From JANQIO01 sp038746745 (lineage in GTDB: Bacteria > Pseudomonadota > Gammaproteobacteria > Pseudomonadales > Halieaceae): a DNA stretch of 64,000 nucleotides. Of this stretch, positions 1-8,146 are shown piece by piece; the stretch's first letter is position 1; each line of letters begins with the position of its first letter. The translations under genes and the position numbers were made by a program. The stretch is from assembly GCA_038746745.1 (NCBI GenBank), contig JBCDKJ010000014.1, forward strand, positions 1 to 64,000, written 5' to 3'. The notes under the pieces were generated by a model. It was not told where the DNA came from, searched no databases, and saw only the letters and a list, made by a program, of their open reading frames with translations.

Positions 1-1
1 C

Positions 2-292
2 ATAGTCACGCGTGGCACAGAGTATCTGGCGCTGATGCGAGGTACTGATGTCTCTCAGTTCACGCGCTCGTTGGAGCCGGGTATGACTACCGACCTGCTG
101 GAACAGGATCTAAGACGCTGGACTTTTAGCCAGCTCTCTCCGAGGGCGTCGCTGCGCGAGGCACTGGATGCAATGCGCCGAGAGAACACAGAGGCAGTGG
201 TGATCGTGGACAAGCGCCGCCAGGGAGACGCCAGCGTACTTGGCGTGCTCACTCGCGATATCATTGACCAGTTTTTCCTGCTCAGGCTATAG
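2..292 (+). CDS. CBS-domain protein, C-terminal end (possibly ClC-type chloride channel)
   Basis: Only the last 96 or so codons are in the window; the frame is open through the left edge, so the start is missing. The visible part resembles one CBS-type regulatory half-domain: an SPRASLREALDAM helix, a VVIVD strand, then LGVLTRDII near the end, which is the usual 'variation on LGvlT..D' pattern. CBS pairs bind adenine nucleotides and regulate channels, transporters and enzymes. A ClC chloride channel with a C-terminal CBS pair is my guess for the parent protein, from general resemblance only; the membrane part cannot be seen. It ends 9 bases before hemJ. Confidence 0.55.
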   Translation: MVTRGTEYLALMRGTDVSQFTRSLEPGMTTDLLEQDLRRWTFSQLSPRASLREALDAMRRENTEAVVIVDKRRQGDASVLGVLTRDIIDQFFLLRL

Positions 293-301
293 AGACGTGA
301 C

Positions 302-730
302 ATGATTTACCTGTGGCTAAAAGCACTGCACATCATTTTTGTGGTGTGCTGGTTTGCAGGCATCTTTTATCTGCCCCGCATCATGGTGTACTACGCAGGC
401 AGCGATCATGAACCAACGCGTCGTCAGCTTGCGGTAATGGCGCGCAAGCTCTACCGGTTTGTTACACCGCTGGCAGCACTTGCAGTCGTGTTGGGTGTTT
501 CCATGATTGCGATGAATTTCGACTACTACCTTCGAGCAACCTGGCTATGGGTTAAGCTGGCTGCTGTCGCGATCTTGATCGCCTACCATTTTTACTGCGG
601 CAGACTGGTGAAAGCGTTGCAGGAGGACACGGACGGGCACAGTCACGTCTACTTTCGTGTGTTCAACGAGGTCCCTGTGCTGTTCCTGTTCCTCATTGTC
701 ATTCTTGCGGTACTGAAGCCCTTCGGATGA
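302..730 (+). CDS. hemJ: HemJ, protoporphyrinogen IX oxidase
   Basis: A 142-residue integral membrane protein with four hydrophobic stretches, matching the HemJ/UPF0093 family in length and pattern. It oxidises protoporphyrinogen IX to protoporphyrin IX in the inner membrane, the penultimate step of heme synthesis, replacing HemG or HemY. His10 (in KALHII) and Lys85 (in WVKLAA) sit where the family keeps its essential His and Lys. The gene overlaps the next one by ATGA, so the two are probably cotranslated. The position just upstream of hemL and hemB supports the heme role. Confidence 0.9.
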   Translation: MIYLWLKALHIIFVVCWFAGIFYLPRIMVYYAGSDHEPTRRQLAVMARKLYRFVTPLAALAVVLGVSMIAMNFDYYLRATWLWVKLAAVAILIAYHFYCGRLVKALQEDTDGHSHVYFRVFNEVPVLFLFLIVILAVLKPFG

Positions 731-1503
731 GCGACAAGCTACCTGCCGTGATGTGTCTCGCAGAGCTCGACCCGACGGGCGCGGGCGGAATTGCAGCAGA
801 CGTAGAGACCCTTGCCAGCCTCGCCTGCCACTGCACCCCTATTGCCACAGCCCTCAGCATTCAGGATACCCAGGACGTTAAGGACTCCGCCCTGATTGAC
901 GATTTGCTTCTGATTGAACAAATGCGCGCCGTATTAGAAGACATCGATATTGCCGCCATCAAACTTCATCAACTTGCCACAACAGCTCATATCGAGTCGG
1001 TGCATACAGTGTTGAAGGACTATCCACAGCGCCCGCTGGTACTGGACCCTGCACTGTGGACACTCGAAGTTGAGGCAGATTACAGCGCCGCAATCTGTGA
1101 TCTCCTTCTGCCACAAACCACGCTGGCAGTGCTGACGGAGGCCGAGGCCTACGCCCTGACCGGAGCAGCCGACAACGTTAGCGCCTGCGCCCAGGCTCTT
1201 CTCGAACGCGGCTGCGAGGCGGTACTCATCTCCTCCGAGGCGGGGATTTACGAGAACCAGGTCAGTCGCCTCTACGGTCGCACCGGGTTACAACAGAGCT
1301 TTGAATGGCAGCAGCTACCCGAACAATTCGCCGGGGCCGGCAGCACTTTTGGCGCTGCGATCACAGGGTTTATCGCCCATGGCCTGCCGATGCAGTCGGC
1401 AGTGCGTCAGGCCCAGGAGTACACTTTCAAAGCCCTGTCCGCACCGCGGCGCATCGGTATGGGCAAACTGGTACCGGGTCGTATCCGCGCCAAGCTGATC
1501 TGA
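727..1503 (+). CDS. thiD: ThiD-like hydroxymethylpyrimidine (phosphate) kinase, divergent
   Basis: A 258-residue ribokinase-fold protein of the ThiD type, which phosphorylates HMP and HMP-P in thiamine synthesis. The N-terminal LDPTGAGGIAADVETLA corresponds to the DPSGGAGIQADLKT box. The nucleotide and anion-hole motif near the C-terminus reads FAGAGSTFGAA, where ThiD normally has GTGCT with a catalytic Cys; Ser206 takes that place. The middle motif IKLHQLA also departs from the usual KIGML. The fold is clear, but full activity or unchanged substrate is not assured. The start ATG overlaps the hemJ stop. In Pseudomonas thiD-thiE lie beside hemL; thiE is absent here. Confidence 0.75.
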   Translation: MSDKLPAVMCLAELDPTGAGGIAADVETLASLACHCTPIATALSIQDTQDVKDSALIDDLLLIEQMRAVLEDIDIAAIKLHQLATTAHIESVHTVLKDYPQRPLVLDPALWTLEVEADYSAAICDLLLPQTTLAVLTEAEAYALTGAADNVSACAQALLERGCEAVLISSEAGIYENQVSRLYGRTGLQQSFEWQQLPEQFAGAGSTFGAAITGFIAHGLPMQSAVRQAQEYTFKALSAPRRIGMGKLVPGRIRAKLI

Positions 1504-1576
1504 GTCATCGAAGCCGCTACCCTTGTTGCACCACAATCGATAACCTCCGGTTTTTATAACCTAAGCTCAGGATTCT

Positions 1577-2857
1577 ATGAGTAAATCAGAAACACTTTTT
1601 GCCCAGGCCGCAGAAGTCATTCCAGGCGGAGTTAACTCCCCAGTGCGGGCGTTTAAGGCGGTCACAGGAACACCGTTTTTCGTCGAACGTAGCGACGGTG
1701 CATACCTTTTTGACGCGGACGGTAACCGCTATATCGACTATGTGCTGTCCTGGGGGCCCATGATCATGGGGCACAACCACCCAAAAGTCAGAGAGGCGGT
1801 ATGCCGCCAGGCAGAACAGGGCCTGAGCTACGGCACGCCGACGGAGCTGGAGATTCGTCTGGCTGAACGCATTTGCGAGATCCTGCCAGGCATGGACCTG
1901 GTCCGCATGACCAGTTCGGGTACCGAAGCCACAATGAGTGCGATTCGACTGGCTCGAGGTTTTACTGGCCGCGACAAGATCGTCAAATTTGAGGGCTGCT
2001 ATCACGGACATTCAGATTCCCTGTTGGTAAAAGCGGGGTCCGGTGCGCTCACCTTCGGTGTGCCCAGCTCGCCGGGAGTACCGGCTGGGCTGGCAGATCA
2101 CACCATTACGTTGACCTATAACGATCCTGAGCAGTTGCGCCAGGCATTTGCGGAGGCCGGCGATCACATCGCCTGCGTCATCGTCGAGCCGGTGGTAGGC
2201 AATATGAACTGCATACCGCCGCAACCTGGTTTTTTGGAAAGCCTGCGAGAGGTATGTGACGTGCATGGCAGCGTGCTGATCTTTGACGAGGTAATGACGG
2301 GCTTTCGATTTGGCACGGCAGGTGCCCAGGGCTTCTACGGTATCCAGCCCGACCTGACCACTCTCGGTAAGGTTATTGGCGGTGGCATGCCCGTGGGAGC
2401 CTTCGGCGGGCGGCGCGATATTATGGAGCAGATTGCGCCCATGGGCCCCGTCTACCAGGCGGGCACGCTGTCGGGGAATCCGGTGGCGATGGCCGCTGGG
2501 CTCGCCACACTGGAAATCATCTCCGAGCCCGGGTTTTATGAGCCTCTTTTCGCTTTCACCGCGGCACTATGCGAAGGCATGGAGGCCGCAGCGCGTGAAT
2601 CGGGTGTCCCATTCACTACCAACCATGCCGGTACCATGTTCGGTGGCTTTTTTACCGAGAGTGATTCGGTAAGTAACTACGCCCAGGTCATGGCCTGTGA
2701 CACGGAAGCGTTCTCGCAGTTTTTTCACGCCATGTTGCAGAACGGCGTATATCTTGCACCCGCCAGCTATGAGGCAGGCTTTGTCTCAGCGTCTCACGGT
2801 GATAGCGAACTGAACGCTACGCTTGACGCCGCGCGCTTGGCATTTGCGTCACTCTGA
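1577..2857 (+). CDS. hemL: Glutamate-1-semialdehyde 2,1-aminomutase
   Basis: A class-III PLP aminotransferase of 426 residues, the standard length for HemL. It converts glutamate-1-semialdehyde to 5-aminolevulinate in the C5 route of tetrapyrrole synthesis. The PLP lysine is Lys265 in TLGKVIGGGMPVGAFGG. Other family motifs are the N-terminal VIPGGVNSPVRAF, the SSGTEATMSAIRLAR box and the IFDEVMTGFRF aspartate strand. The ATG at 1577 follows a CAGGA ribosome site. hemB follows after 54 bases, so both enzymes around porphobilinogen formation are probably coexpressed. Confidence 0.97.
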   Translation: MSKSETLFAQAAEVIPGGVNSPVRAFKAVTGTPFFVERSDGAYLFDADGNRYIDYVLSWGPMIMGHNHPKVREAVCRQAEQGLSYGTPTELEIRLAERICEILPGMDLVRMTSSGTEATMSAIRLARGFTGRDKIVKFEGCYHGHSDSLLVKAGSGALTFGVPSSPGVPAGLADHTITLTYNDPEQLRQAFAEAGDHIACVIVEPVVGNMNCIPPQPGFLESLREVCDVHGSVLIFDEVMTGFRFGTAGAQGFYGIQPDLTTLGKVIGGGMPVGAFGGRRDIMEQIAPMGPVYQAGTLSGNPVAMAAGLATLEIISEPGFYEPLFAFTAALCEGMEAAARESGVPFTTNHAGTMFGGFFTESDSVSNYAQVMACDTEAFSQFFHAMLQNGVYLAPASYEAGFVSASHGDSELNATLDAARLAFASL

Positions 2858-2911
2858 TATACCAGGCAAGCAGCCCAGGCCGATGTTGAGCCAAAAATAG
2901 AGGAACCGAGC

Positions 2912-3922
2912 ATGAGTTTCTTCAAATCCCGCGGCGATTTTCCCAGCACTCGCATGCGACGTATGCGAGCTCGGGAAGCCACTCGGCGCCTCATGCGTGA
3001 GTCAACACTGACGCCTGCCGACCTGATCTACCCCGTGTTTGTGCTCGACGGCAACGGCCAGCGCCAACCGGTTCCTTCGATGCCAGGCATTGAGCGCCTG
3101 AGCGTGGATTTGCTGATTGAGGAAGCACGCGCCCTGGCAAGCCTTGGAGTACCGGCACTGGCGCTGTTTCCTGTCATTGCTCCAGAAGGAAAATCTCTGG
3201 ATGCCGCTGAGGCCTACAATCCCGATGGTCTGGTGCAACGCACCGTAAAACATCTCAAGGACGCGCTGCCCGACCTGGCCATCATTACAGACGTCGCGCT
3301 GGACCCTTACACCAGTCATGGGCAAGACGGCATCATTGATAACAATGGCTACGTGCTGAACGACATCACATCGGAAGCGTTGGTGAAACAGGCACTGGCA
3401 CAGGCGGACGCCGGCGTGGATATCGTTGCGCCTTCAGACATGATGGACGGCCGCATAGGCGCGATCCGCGAAGCGCTGGAGTCGGCGGGCCACGTCAACA
3501 CGCTGATTCTGTCCTATGCCGCCAAGTATGCATCATCTTATTACGGCCCCTTTCGCGATGCCGTTGGCTCTGCCGGGAACATCAAGGGCGGCAACAAGTT
3601 CAGCTACCAGATGGACCCTGGCAATACCGATGAGGCCCTGCACGAAGTCGCGCTGGACCTCGAGGAAGGTGCCGACATGGTGATGGTTAAGCCTGGCCAA
3701 CCTTATCTGGACATCGTTCGGCGCGTTAAGGAAAACTTTAAAGTCCCGACGTACGCATACCAGGTCAGCGGGGAGTACGCCATGCACATGGCGGCGTTCG
3801 AGGCGGGCTGGCTGGCCAAGGATGCCATCATTATGGAGTCACTGCTGGGCTTTAAACGCGCTGGCTGCGACGGCATTCTCACTTATTTTGCGCGGGAAGC
3901 GGCCCAGCTTCTGCAAGCGTGA
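2912..3922 (+). CDS. hemB: Delta-aminolevulinic acid dehydratase (porphobilinogen synthase)
   Basis: A 336-residue HemB that condenses two 5-aminolevulinate molecules to porphobilinogen. The two Schiff-base lysines are visible: Lys205 in LSYAAKYASSYYGPFRDA and Lys260 in MVMVKPGQPYLDI. The D-A-L-D region (ITDVALDPYTSHGQDG) lacks the Cys-rich zinc site of the zinc-dependent enzymes (no C-x-C-x7-C), pointing to the magnesium-type family found in Pseudomonas. It lies downstream of hemL with a GAGGA ribosome site. Its stop overlaps a possible GTG start of the next frame. Confidence 0.97.
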   Translation: MSFFKSRGDFPSTRMRRMRAREATRRLMRESTLTPADLIYPVFVLDGNGQRQPVPSMPGIERLSVDLLIEEARALASLGVPALALFPVIAPEGKSLDAAEAYNPDGLVQRTVKHLKDALPDLAIITDVALDPYTSHGQDGIIDNNGYVLNDITSEALVKQALAQADAGVDIVAPSDMMDGRIGAIREALESAGHVNTLILSYAAKYASSYYGPFRDAVGSAGNIKGGNKFSYQMDPGNTDEALHEVALDLEEGADMVMVKPGQPYLDIVRRVKENFKVPTYAYQVSGEYAMHMAAFEAGWLAKDAIIMESLLGFKRAGCDGILTYFAREAAQLLQA

Positions 3923-3966
3923 CCCGGCACACAGCAACACTGGCGTGGCATCCAGGCGGGGGGACG

Positions 3967-4566
3967 GTGTTGTATCTAATTTTTGCGCTTCTCCTGCTAC
4001 CTCAAGTAGCGCAAGCCGACTGTACCTGCCTGTGGGAGGGACCCTTCGTCGATGTCCAGGCGCAAGCCTCGCTGATTGTTTCCGGTCGCGTCATCGAGGT
4101 GCGTGGCAACTACATTGATCTAAAGACTGAACGCATTCTGCGCGGGCAGAGCTACATAAACCCCATACGCGTGTGGCTGGATAAAGATGACTTATGCCGC
4201 GCAGAAGTCGGGACCTTCCCACCAGAGTCCTATTGGGTAATGGCGTTATCACGTATCGATAGCATTCCCGAAGGCGGCTTTAATCCCAGCACACCTAATA
4301 TAAGCTACGGCCGCGTGGGTGATTACGCGCTATCACGCTGTGGCGGGTACTGGCTAAGTCAGGGCGAAAATCTGGTGACAGGAAATCTGGTTGGCGGGCC
4401 GCGCTGGGAGCGCAATCCCAAGATGTCCCCGATACTCATTGACCTGGTAGAGGCCTTTGTCCGCGACCAGATTGACGTGGACACGCTGAAAGAGGCATCA
4501 AGAGTTGATCCGGAACTACAGGAGCTGATTTTGAACACGCGCCTGTTTCTCAGGCGCGGTTCCTGA
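3967..4566 (+). CDS. Secreted Cys-rich protein with possible NTR/TIMP-like N-terminus
   Basis: No family is recognised with certainty. From GTG3967 (preceded by a G-run) the protein starts LYLIFALLLLPQVAQA, a clear signal peptide with cleavage before DCTCLWEGPF. The mature N-terminus thus begins with a C-x-C pair, followed by strands ending ASLIVSGRVIEV, IDLKTERILRG and INPIRVWLDKDDLCRAEVG. This resembles the OB-fold NTR domain of TIMP-like proteins, in which the N-terminal Cys is bridged. A GTG at 3919 overlapping the hemB stop would add a cytoplasmic-looking 16-residue tail before the signal peptide. The C-terminal 70 residues look helical. It converges on, and overlaps by 17 bases, the Nudix gene. 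Confidence 0.6.
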   Translation: MLYLIFALLLLPQVAQADCTCLWEGPFVDVQAQASLIVSGRVIEVRGNYIDLKTERILRGQSYINPIRVWLDKDDLCRAEVGTFPPESYWVMALSRIDSIPEGGFNPSTPNISYGRVGDYALSRCGGYWLSQGENLVTGNLVGGPRWERNPKMSPILIDLVEAFVRDQIDVDTLKEASRVDPELQELILNTRLFLRRGS

Positions 4567-5143
4567 ACCCCAGAATTCCCAGCAACTCATCCAGCATCAT
4601 CAGTGAGAGGCCCCAGATCTCGCGACCCTGATAGCGATAACAGGGCAAGGTAAATGCGGCACCAGAGCGACGCCAGGTCAGGGTGTCGCGATTGTCACTC
4701 TCCATAAGGAAAGACACCGGAATCCAGACGACTTCATCAACCTCGTAATTAGGCTCAAACTGCGTGTCTTGCTCCAGGCGGAAAAGATACGGCGAGACCA
4801 CCATCGGGCGCCTGCGCAGCTGTGGGTGGGTCATAATATCGGACAGACGCCCAATGCAGGTGGACGCATCAAGCTCGTGACCGATCTCTTCGCGGGTTTC
4901 ACGCCTGGCAACATCCAGCCCGTGTCTGTCCTCCGGCTCCATGCGACCACCGGGAAACGCCATATGGCCCGACCAGGGGTCTCCCTCATGCTCAGCACGT
5001 TTGATCATCAACAGATCAGTCTCGTCACCACGATCGCGCAGAATCATCGCCACAGCAGACCGCTTCAGCACCTGCCTCAGCAGCTTCCGCCTAGGCTTGT
5101 GCCCGGCAAGGGCTTCTTCTATGTGTGTAACATTGACCGCCAC
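4550..5143 (-). CDS. nudL: Nudix hydrolase, CoA pyrophosphatase (NudL type)
   Basis: A Nudix enzyme of the CoA pyrophosphatase group, which splits CoA to 4'-phosphopantetheine and 3',5'-ADP. The Nudix box reads GGRMEPEDRHGLDVARRETREEIG with all catalytic Glu residues, preceded by HMAFPGG, the extended NudL/NUDT7 signature. The chosen GTG5143 gives VAVNVTHIEEALAGHKPRR, a typical N-terminus, and has GGA about 7 bases upstream; a TTG at 5206 would add 21 residues without a ribosome site. The gene is convergent with the secreted protein and divergent from the sigma factor. Confidence 0.85.
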   Translation of the reverse strand: MAVNVTHIEEALAGHKPRRKLLRQVLKRSAVAMILRDRGDETDLLMIKRAEHEGDPWSGHMAFPGGRMEPEDRHGLDVARRETREEIGHELDASTCIGRLSDIMTHPQLRRRPMVVSPYLFRLEQDTQFEPNYEVDEVVWIPVSFLMESDNRDTLTWRRSGAAFTLPCYRYQGREIWGLSLMMLDELLGILGFRNRA

Positions 5144-5284
5144 GGTATTTCCGGGATGGGTATTGATGCGGACGTTTATTAAGCCAGCGCCACCTGCCGG
5201 TGACAAGAAGGGTCGCTGTCAACGAATTGACCCTTGCCGCGTTATAGCTGTCGTTATCGCTGAAATTCCCGTGCTAGGATCACC

Positions 5285-5905
5285 ATGATTGATGGACTGA
5301 CATGCTACAACTGGGCGCCAGGCAATGAGGCGACTCGCGGAGAGCAAGCGCTGAAAAACGATCGCGCGATGAACGACTTCTTGCAGGGTGTCGAACGACG
5401 CGCGTTGAAGATGGCGGAATTGGCCACCGGCAATCGCGATGACGCCATGGAGATTGTCCAGGACACGATGCTGGGTCTGGTGCGGCGATACGCAGATCGA
5501 CCTGACCAGGAATGGAAGCCGCTGTTTTATCGGATTCTGCAAAGTCGCATAAATGATTTTCATCGTCGTCGCGCTGTCCGGCAGAAAGTGATGGCGTTGA
5601 TGCCAACCGGCGCAGAAGGCAGCGACGAAGACCCTATTGAGCAGGCGCCTGCTGGCGAACAGGTAGAGCCTGTAGCTACACTGCAGCGCGAGCTGGCTAA
5701 TGAATCCATGCTGGCGGCCATCGCCGCATTGCCAGGCAGGCAGCAGCAAGCCTTCATGCTGCGCGCCTGGGAAGGCATGTCGGTGGCTGATACCGCTATC
5801 GCTATGCGTTGCAGTGACGGCAGCGTCAAGACACACTACAGCCGTGCAGTGAAAGCGCTACAGGCGGCGCTTGCCAGCCTCTTCGACAGTGATGCGACAG
5901 CCTGA
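5285..5905 (+). CDS. ECF-type RNA polymerase sigma factor
   Basis: A 206-residue sigma-70 family factor with region 2 (DFLQGVERRALKMAEL..RDDAMEIVQDTMLGLVRRY, about residues 31-70) and region 4 (LPGRQQQAFMLRAWEGMSVADTAIAMRCSDGSVKTHYSRAVKAL, about 150-195). It would steer RNA polymerase to a small regulon. An AGGA ribosome site sits 6 bases before ATG5285. It is followed by two small genes, one with a single membrane segment, in the order seen in other proteobacteria for this sigma group (sigma, DUF3619, DUF3106). No classical zinc anti-sigma factor is nearby. The target promoters cannot be read from the window. Confidence 0.9.
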   Translation: MIDGLTCYNWAPGNEATRGEQALKNDRAMNDFLQGVERRALKMAELATGNRDDAMEIVQDTMLGLVRRYADRPDQEWKPLFYRILQSRINDFHRRRAVRQKVMALMPTGAEGSDEDPIEQAPAGEQVEPVATLQRELANESMLAAIAALPGRQQQAFMLRAWEGMSVADTAIAMRCSDGSVKTHYSRAVKALQAALASLFDSDATA

Positions 5906-5924
5906 TATAAACGAGAAAAGGCCT

Positions 5925-6269
5925 ATGGAAACTCAATCGAATCATGCCAGTGAAGATACGCTTATCACGCTGGCAAATGACAGCCTTGACGAGAGCGTAA
6001 GCCACTTCGACGCGGCCACGCTGAGCCGACTTAACCGGGCGCGGCAAGCAGCCGTTGCAGAGCGGGTGCAATCGCCGCTGCGACGCTTTCTGGTGCCTGT
6101 GGCTGCCGCAGCGTTTGCAGGTATCGCGGCCGTAGTGGCAGTACCCATGCTAAACGTGAATCCGCCAATTCCGGTTGAGAGCCAATTCTCTGCCGCCGAA
6201 GATGCGGAGCTGGTGGAGAACCTAGACATCGTTCTGTGGTTGATGGAGCCCGAGGACCATGCCAGCTAA
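5925..6269 (+). CDS. Small single-pass membrane protein, DUF3619-like, possible anti-sigma partner
   Basis: A 114-residue protein with a cytoplasmic N-terminus rich in charged residues (LSRLNRARQAAVAER), one membrane segment (FLVPVAAAAFAGIAAVVAVPML, about 60-80) and a short acidic periplasmic tail ending LVENLDIVLWLMEPED. This layout and the place right after an ECF sigma gene match the DUF3619 family. A role in holding the sigma factor at the membrane is inferred from order and topology only. ATG5925 is preferred over an upstream in-frame ATG at 5871 because the latter lies inside the sigma gene. Confidence 0.65.
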   Translation: METQSNHASEDTLITLANDSLDESVSHFDAATLSRLNRARQAAVAERVQSPLRRFLVPVAAAAFAGIAAVVAVPMLNVNPPIPVESQFSAAEDAELVENLDIVLWLMEPEDHAS

Positions 6270-6660
6270 GTGCTCCCGCATACTTATGCTGATCGCAACG
6301 CTGTCTATGCCGGCGTTGGCGGAGAGCCCACGCTGGAATCAACTCAGCCCGGAGCAGCAGCGTGTGTTGAAAAAGCATGAGTTGCAATTTGATGATATGT
6401 CGGAGCAGCGCCGGCAGCGGCTGGCGGATAACGCATCGCGCTGGTCCTCCCTAACGCCTGAACAAAAGCAGCAGGCGAGGGCGAGATTTAACGGTTTGAA
6501 ACAGTTCAGCCCCGAGCAGAGACAGGATTTGCGCTCGCGCTGGGAGGCATTGCCCCCTGACCAGCGGCAGCGTTTGCGCAGACGTCTGTCTGGTATGACT
6601 CCGGACCAGAGACAGCGCGCCATCACCCGCATGCTGGAGCGGCAACAGCAAAACCCCTGA
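6259..6660 (+). CDS. DUF3106 periplasmic protein
   Basis: A 133-residue secreted protein: signal peptide (about 1-20, ending MPALAES), then four or five copies of an 11-19 residue unit of the type LSPEQQ(R/K)..L...W..L(S/P)P(E/D)Q(R/Q), rich in Gln and Arg. This is the DUF3106 pattern, with amphipathic helices reminiscent of CpxP/Spy-like periplasmic helical proteins. Its ATG overlaps the end of the preceding gene by 11 bases, so sigma, membrane protein and this protein form one operon. It may be a periplasmic sensor or chaperone for the sigma system; that is inference. Confidence 0.8.
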   Translation: MPAKCSRILMLIATLSMPALAESPRWNQLSPEQQRVLKKHELQFDDMSEQRRQRLADNASRWSSLTPEQKQQARARFNGLKQFSPEQRQDLRSRWEALPPDQRQRLRRRLSGMTPDQRQRAITRMLERQQQNP

Positions 6661-6670
6661 AGATTTAACG

Positions 6671-8146
6671 ATGACAATGGCCTTCCTTGAGCTGGAGGAC
6701 GTTCACTACACCTATCGCGCTCACCCAGCGCTGCAAGCCTTAAACTGGCGCTGGGAGCCAGGGCAACAGTGGGCGTGCATCGGACCTAATGGAGCCGGCA
6801 AAACCACACTTGCTGGCCTGCTTTCGAAACAACTGCAGCACGGCTCCGGCAAGATCACCCTCTCGCCCGAGCTGACCAAATCTGGCTGTAGTTACGTCTG
6901 CTTTGAACAGCAAAAAGCACTGTGCGATCGCGATGCACAATTGGATGATTCCGAGTTTCGGAGCGATGCGCGCGACCCGGGCACCACGGTTGCAATGGCC
7001 CTGGGTGGGCCAAAAGCGCTGGAGCGTGCGACTGACTGGATAGAACGCCTGCAGATTAAACACATCCTCGACCGAGGCCTGCGCTTCATCTCGACGGGCG
7101 AGATGCGCAAGACCCTTTTGCTGCGAGCGATACTGCAGGATCCCGCATTGCTGATTCTGGACAGTCCACTGGATGGACTGGACATTGACAGCCAGGCCGT
7201 TATGACCGAAGTCATCGAGTCGCTGCTATCAACTGAACTGCGGCTACTGCTACTTTCCCGCAGCTTGTCTGATGTGCCGCGCGGCATCAGTCATCTATTG
7301 GTTCTGGACAGCGGTGAGGCCGTCGCTGCGGGCGCCCTAAACGATGTGCTCGGGCGCGATGAGGTGCAGTCCTTGATGCATCCGCCAACATTGGCTTTAG
7401 GCGCACTCCCGGCACCCGCGTATCGCGACTATCAGGTCGACGATTATGCGCCCCTGCTGGAGTTGAGCCAAGTGAGTGTTAGCTATGGCGACGCCGCGGT
7501 GCTTCGCGATATCAACTGGACGTTCAAGCGTGGACAGCATTGCCACCTCTCTGGTCCCAATGGCTGTGGCAAGACGACACTGCTCAGCCTGGTAACGGCA
7601 GACAATCACAAAGCTTATGGTCAGGAGATTAGCCTGTTTGGTCAGCGCCGTGGCAGCGGCGAGAGCATCTGGGACATCAAGCAAAAATTCGGCGTGCTAA
7701 ACACGCAACTGCATCTCAACCATGCTAGAGGCATGCGCGTTGCCGAAGTGGTCATGAGCGGATTTTTCGACACGATTGGCCTGTATGACAACTGGGGCGG
7801 CAAGCAACTGGAAATCGCTGAGGGCTGGCTTGGCGCTCTGGGGCTGGGCCACCTTACCGCTCTGCCCTTCGATACCTTGTCTTTCGGGCTGCAAAGGATG
7901 GTGCTACTGGCCCGCGCTATGGTGAAGTCGCCATTGATTCTGGTACTGGACGAACCCTGCCTGGGACTGGATGCACATCACACCGGTACGATTCTCGATG
8001 CGATTGATCATATTGCGGACAACACCGACACACAGATCGTATACGTGAGTCACAGCATTGGCGAGGTGCCGCGCTGCATCAACCAATGGCTGGCGTTTGA
8101 GCCCGCAGCTGAGGGTTTTATTCTGCGCTGCCGCGAGGGAAGTTAG
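6671..8146 (+). CDS. modF: Tandem ABC ATPase, ModF-like
   Basis: A 491-residue protein of two ABC ATPase halves on one chain and no membrane domain, the length and layout of ModF. Walker A motifs are GPNGAGKTT (38-46) and GPNGCGKTT (about 295-303). Signature regions read STGEMRK in the first half and SFGLQRM in the second, each followed by a Walker B (LLILDSPLDGLD and LILVLDEPCLGLD). The first half has Ser for the catalytic Glu after Asp, so probably only the second site hydrolyses ATP well. ModF proteins accompany molybdate transport in enterobacteria, but no mod genes are here, so the role is open. It starts 10 bases after the DUF3106 gene. Confidence 0.8.
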   Translation: MTMAFLELEDVHYTYRAHPALQALNWRWEPGQQWACIGPNGAGKTTLAGLLSKQLQHGSGKITLSPELTKSGCSYVCFEQQKALCDRDAQLDDSEFRSDARDPGTTVAMALGGPKALERATDWIERLQIKHILDRGLRFISTGEMRKTLLLRAILQDPALLILDSPLDGLDIDSQAVMTEVIESLLSTELRLLLLSRSLSDVPRGISHLLVLDSGEAVAAGALNDVLGRDEVQSLMHPPTLALGALPAPAYRDYQVDDYAPLLELSQVSVSYGDAAVLRDINWTFKRGQHCHLSGPNGCGKTTLLSLVTADNHKAYGQEISLFGQRRGSGESIWDIKQKFGVLNTQLHLNHARGMRVAEVVMSGFFDTIGLYDNWGGKQLEIAEGWLGALGLGHLTALPFDTLSFGLQRMVLLARAMVKSPLILVLDEPCLGLDAHHTGTILDAIDHIADNTDTQIVYVSHSIGEVPRCINQWLAFEPAAEGFILRCREGS

